Shown: in pieces, positions 61,594 through 64,000 of the stretch
Position numbering within the stretch: the first letter of the stretch is position 1
How the letters are laid out: each line of letters starts with the position of its first letter
Assembly: GCA_964645705.1 (NCBI GenBank)
Contig: CAZYAB010000004.1
Coordinates: forward strand, 66,210-130,209
DNA length: 64,000 nucleotides
Reading direction: 5' to 3'
From: CAXGTL01 sp964645705
GTDB taxonomy: Archaea > Nanobdellota > Nanobdellia > Woesearchaeales > CAXGTL01
Notes under the pieces: model-generated
What the model was told of the DNA's origin: nothing
Database searches by the model: none
The model's input: only the letters and a program-made list of their open reading frames with translations
Position numbers and translations under genes: made by a program

Positions 61594-63066
61594 TTAATTA
61601 ATCACATTTTTTTTAAAATATTCAAATATTTTTTGAATAAATGTTTGTTTTTCTTTTGTAGAGTTTTCTATCTGATGTGATTCATTTAATTTCTCTGCTG
61701 ATATTTTTTCAACAGCTTCATCAAGAGAATTTAATCTATATTTGTGAACTCCTGGAAACATTTCAATTCCAAGTTCAATTATATCATCGGGAAATATTTG
61801 TGTTATTCCGCTATTTACGTCTCTTATTCTTTGATCATCTTCTTTGTAATCTCTTTGTTTCCAATCAGGATGAATTAATGCAAAATCTTCTCCTATTTTT
61901 ACACCATTTACATAAGTTCCAACTTTACTGCCCAAATCTTCTAAAAAAATTCCTTCTTCTGTAACATAGATTATGGCATGTTGTCTAGAAAGTGAAAGAG
62001 ATTTTGGATTTGATTCAAGATCTTCATAATCAACAATACAATCTCGACCAATTGTATACCAATTAAGATCTATAAATTTTTTAGATTTTAAATCTTTATG
62101 ATCTGGTTTGTTTCCCTCATATTTTAATATTAGTGTCATTTTTTTTTGTTTATTATCATCAATTTCTAATTTTTGCTTATATTTTTGCAAATATTCTAGA
62201 GCAACATCATTCTTGCCTTTTTCAAGATAGTATTTTATATTCTTTTTAACTAATTCTCTTTTAGATAATTCTTTATCTTCATTTAAGTGTTGATACAAAT
62301 CCCAACATTTTTCAAATCTCTCAATAGACCAAGTAATAAAGTTATTAGGCAAGCCTTTTAGAACAGATTCTCTAATTTCTTGTTCATATTCTGGAAAAAT
62401 TTTTATTAAGTATTCAAATGATTTTTTTGATATTGTTTTACTTGCATGTTCTAATAGTTCAGTTTTAAAATCATGTGGCCATTCACTTTTAAATTTTCTA
62501 ATATCTTCTTTTGATAAATTATAATGATCTATAACTTGCCTAATACATTGCATAGTGCCAAAACTACAGCCTCCCATAAAATAATCAATTACATGTACAT
62601 GTAATTCTTTTACTTCTTCAGGCTCCCTTATAAATGTGTCAGCAAGCGCAATATATTCAGAACCAAGCATCCTCATAGTAAATAATCTGTTATTTAGTAA
62701 GTAAATACAAATATCTGAAATAAGTTCATCTTCAACTCCTAATTGTGTTTTTAAATCAGAAATCTTATTTTTACAAGTGTCTGCGTCTTTCCAATATCTT
62801 TTTAAATTATCGTATATTGTTGTTTGGATTATATAATCCTCATTCATTTTATCTCCTATTTCTTCTTCATCAAAGTTTTCAATGATCCAAAGTGCTAATT
62901 GTCCATCTTCAGCTGTAGACATATCTACTAACTTTTTTAATATTGATTGTTTTTCTTGAGCATTTATGTTGATTTCTTTTGTAGAACCATGATCTTTTGA
63001 AATAATTGCTTGCTCAAAAGCAGATTTATTGTCATTATTTACTTTTTCTGTTAATTTCCCTGCCAT
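61594..63066 (-). CDS. FHA-domain protein with helical repeat N-terminus
   Basis: The first 300 residues of this 490-residue protein are all-helical, in HEAT/TPR-like style. Residues 310-450 form an FHA domain, which binds phosphothreonine peptides: YTIGRDCIV (Gly340-Arg341), SLSRQHAIIYV (Ser360-Arg-Gln-His363) and DLGSKVGTYVNG (377-388). FHA domains are rare in archaea. It is the first gene of a five-gene operon ending in the caspase-like gene. A TATA-like CACTATATATTC lies just upstream. Confidence 0.85.
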   Translation of the reverse strand: MAGKLTEKVNNDNKSAFEQAIISKDHGSTKEININAQEKQSILKKLVDMSTAEDGQLALWIIENFDEEEIGDKMNEDYIIQTTIYDNLKRYWKDADTCKNKISDLKTQLGVEDELISDICIYLLNNRLFTMRMLGSEYIALADTFIREPEEVKELHVHVIDYFMGGCSFGTMQCIRQVIDHYNLSKEDIRKFKSEWPHDFKTELLEHASKTISKKSFEYLIKIFPEYEQEIRESVLKGLPNNFITWSIERFEKCWDLYQHLNEDKELSKRELVKKNIKYYLEKGKNDVALEYLQKYKQKLEIDDNKQKKMTLILKYEGNKPDHKDLKSKKFIDLNWYTIGRDCIVDYEDLESNPKSLSLSRQHAIIYVTEEGIFLEDLGSKVGTYVNGVKIGEDFALIHPDWKQRDYKEDDQRIRDVNSGITQIFPDDIIELGIEMFPGVHKYRLNSLDEAVEKISAEKLNESHQIENSTKEKQTFIQKIFEYFKKNVIN

Positions 63067-63218
63067 TATACCAACCTCACTATATATTCATATATAAAAG
63101 CGCAACCCAAACCACTATATAAATCTTTCCATAATTCACCACCCAAGAATAACAACAAAACAACAAGAAAACAAAACATTTATTAACCACTTCTACATAC
63201 CTAATAACATCGCATAAT

Positions 63219-63381
63219 TTATGCAAATGGGTCCTTTTATGAGCTGTTCAACAAAGAACAACGATGAATCAAAGATACTCTTGCATAATACAGCCTGGCA
63301 TGAGAGTGCTCAACCGAGCTAACGTCTTAGGCGCGCTATGAAACTTGGGAGTTAGTGTTTCAGGCAACAAACTTTTTATGC
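63219..63381 (+). ncRNA. Candidate two-hairpin structured RNA (possibly H/ACA type)
   Basis: Hairpin one pairs TTATGCAA (63,219-63,226) with TTGCATAA (63,281-63,288), capped by TGTTC-AACAAA-GAACA, and is followed after one base by ACA (63,290). Hairpin two pairs GCCTG (63,293) with CAGGC (63,361), has an inner stem (63,318-63,331 with 63,344-63,356) and is again followed after one base by ACA (63,367). Hairpins each ending in ACA fit an H/ACA guide RNA, but the internal loops are uneven. GCATAA/TTATGC copies could pair alternatively. Confidence 0.45.
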
Positions 63382-63648
63382 TTATCAAATCACAAATTGA
63401 GTTTAAAAAAACAAAAGAAAGCCAAAATAGGCTTAAAAACAAAAGAACAAGTCAAAATAAGTCCAAATCATACTCATTTAATCATTTTAAATCAAAAAAG
63501 AGTTGGAAAATACCTAAATTTAAAGACTTAAGACTTGTTCTAAAACGATAGAAAAGGTAATATTCATGTTTACTTATTCACAAAACACATTATTTGGAAT
63601 CAAGTTAAAGAGCTTTTTCTATCAAACAGTTTAAGGAGGAAGATAAAA
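63382..63648. other. Spacer upstream of dnaG without supported gene
   Basis: This A-rich spacer carries a frame of 68 lysine-rich residues (63,345-63,551) which I do not believe: it overlaps the structured region, and its composition follows base content. GGAGGAAG at 63,635-63,642 is the ribosome binding site for dnaG. Otherwise I see nothing. Confidence 0.5.

Positions 63649-64000
<352 letters not shown>

Noticed and set aside
63345..63551. Open frame of 68 residues upstream of dnaG
   Set aside because: It starts within the structured region, is almost only Lys, Ser and Asn as expected from A-rich DNA, and has no ribosome binding site.

Overview
This is AT-rich archaeal DNA. Replication, recombination, transcription and translation genes of purely archaeal type (DP2 polymerase, MCM, TBP, aIF2-beta, RadA, RPA, topoisomerase VI A/B, DnaG, RIO1, archaeal SRP RNA) lie among many small genes with short spacers, TATA-box promoters and GGTG-type ribosome binding sites. 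The gene style (many short 'KKA' pilin-like proteins, sparse metabolism, a bacterial-like LeuRS) suggests a DPANN-type archaeon such as a Woesearchaeota/Pacearchaeota relative. That placement is inference and was not tested phylogenetically. No rRNA, tRNA, CRISPR array or insertion sequence was found.

Layout. 1-12 kb is core: DP2 C-terminal part, DUF424, aIF2-beta, a SpoIIM-like membrane protein, an OB-fold/winged-helix RPA-like protein, MCM, TBP, a PIN nuclease, endonuclease IV, a cation/H+ antiporter, ribose-1,5-bisphosphate isomerase and a PD-(D/E)XK nuclease. 12-16 kb holds a three-gene FAD/Fe-S oxidoreductase with its Fe-S subunit split in two, a PEBP protein and a TrmB regulator. 16-22 kb has a chimeric-looking LeuRS, VanZ, a 2H phosphoesterase, the 7S (SRP) RNA and an MBL-fold protein without its zinc ligands. 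22.5-36.6 kb is an accessory stretch: ribbon-helix-helix regulators, a TPR plus kinase-like protein paired with a PHP phosphoesterase, an AbrB-PhoU regulator, then a tight operon of a double metallophosphoesterase with a long coiled coil, a secreted trypsin-like protease, a membrane protein, a PD-(D/E)XK nuclease and two small unknowns, followed by a structured RNA and a Lon-like protease. 36.6-40.4 kb is core again (presenilin-like protease, RadA, RPA).

40.5-53.1 kb is a cell-surface region. Two minus-strand operons, with about fourteen products that nearly all start with a short basic stretch and one hydrophobic helix (pilin-like), flank two plus-strand genes with the same 25-residue leucine-rich-like repeats, one of them fused to a secreted alpha/beta hydrolase. 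53.2-58.3 kb is the archaeal RIO1 - KH - top6B - top6A neighbourhood. 58.3-63.1 kb is a five-gene operon joining an FHA-domain protein, two unknowns, a PHP phosphoesterase and a caspase-like lipoprotein. dnaG begins at 63,649 and runs off the window.

The most novel signal is a structured RNA present three times (22,848; 39,073; 56,134). Each copy is closed by a perfect 11-bp helix of different sequence, contains a GCC-N5-GGC mini-hairpin, a conserved AGUGA facing GAACGA, and one or two further hairpins, and lies 60-64 nt from the start of a divergent minus-strand gene. It matches no RNA family known to me. The pilin-like operons, the FHA-PHP-caspase operon and the kinase-like/PHP pair are the best candidates for undescribed protein systems.
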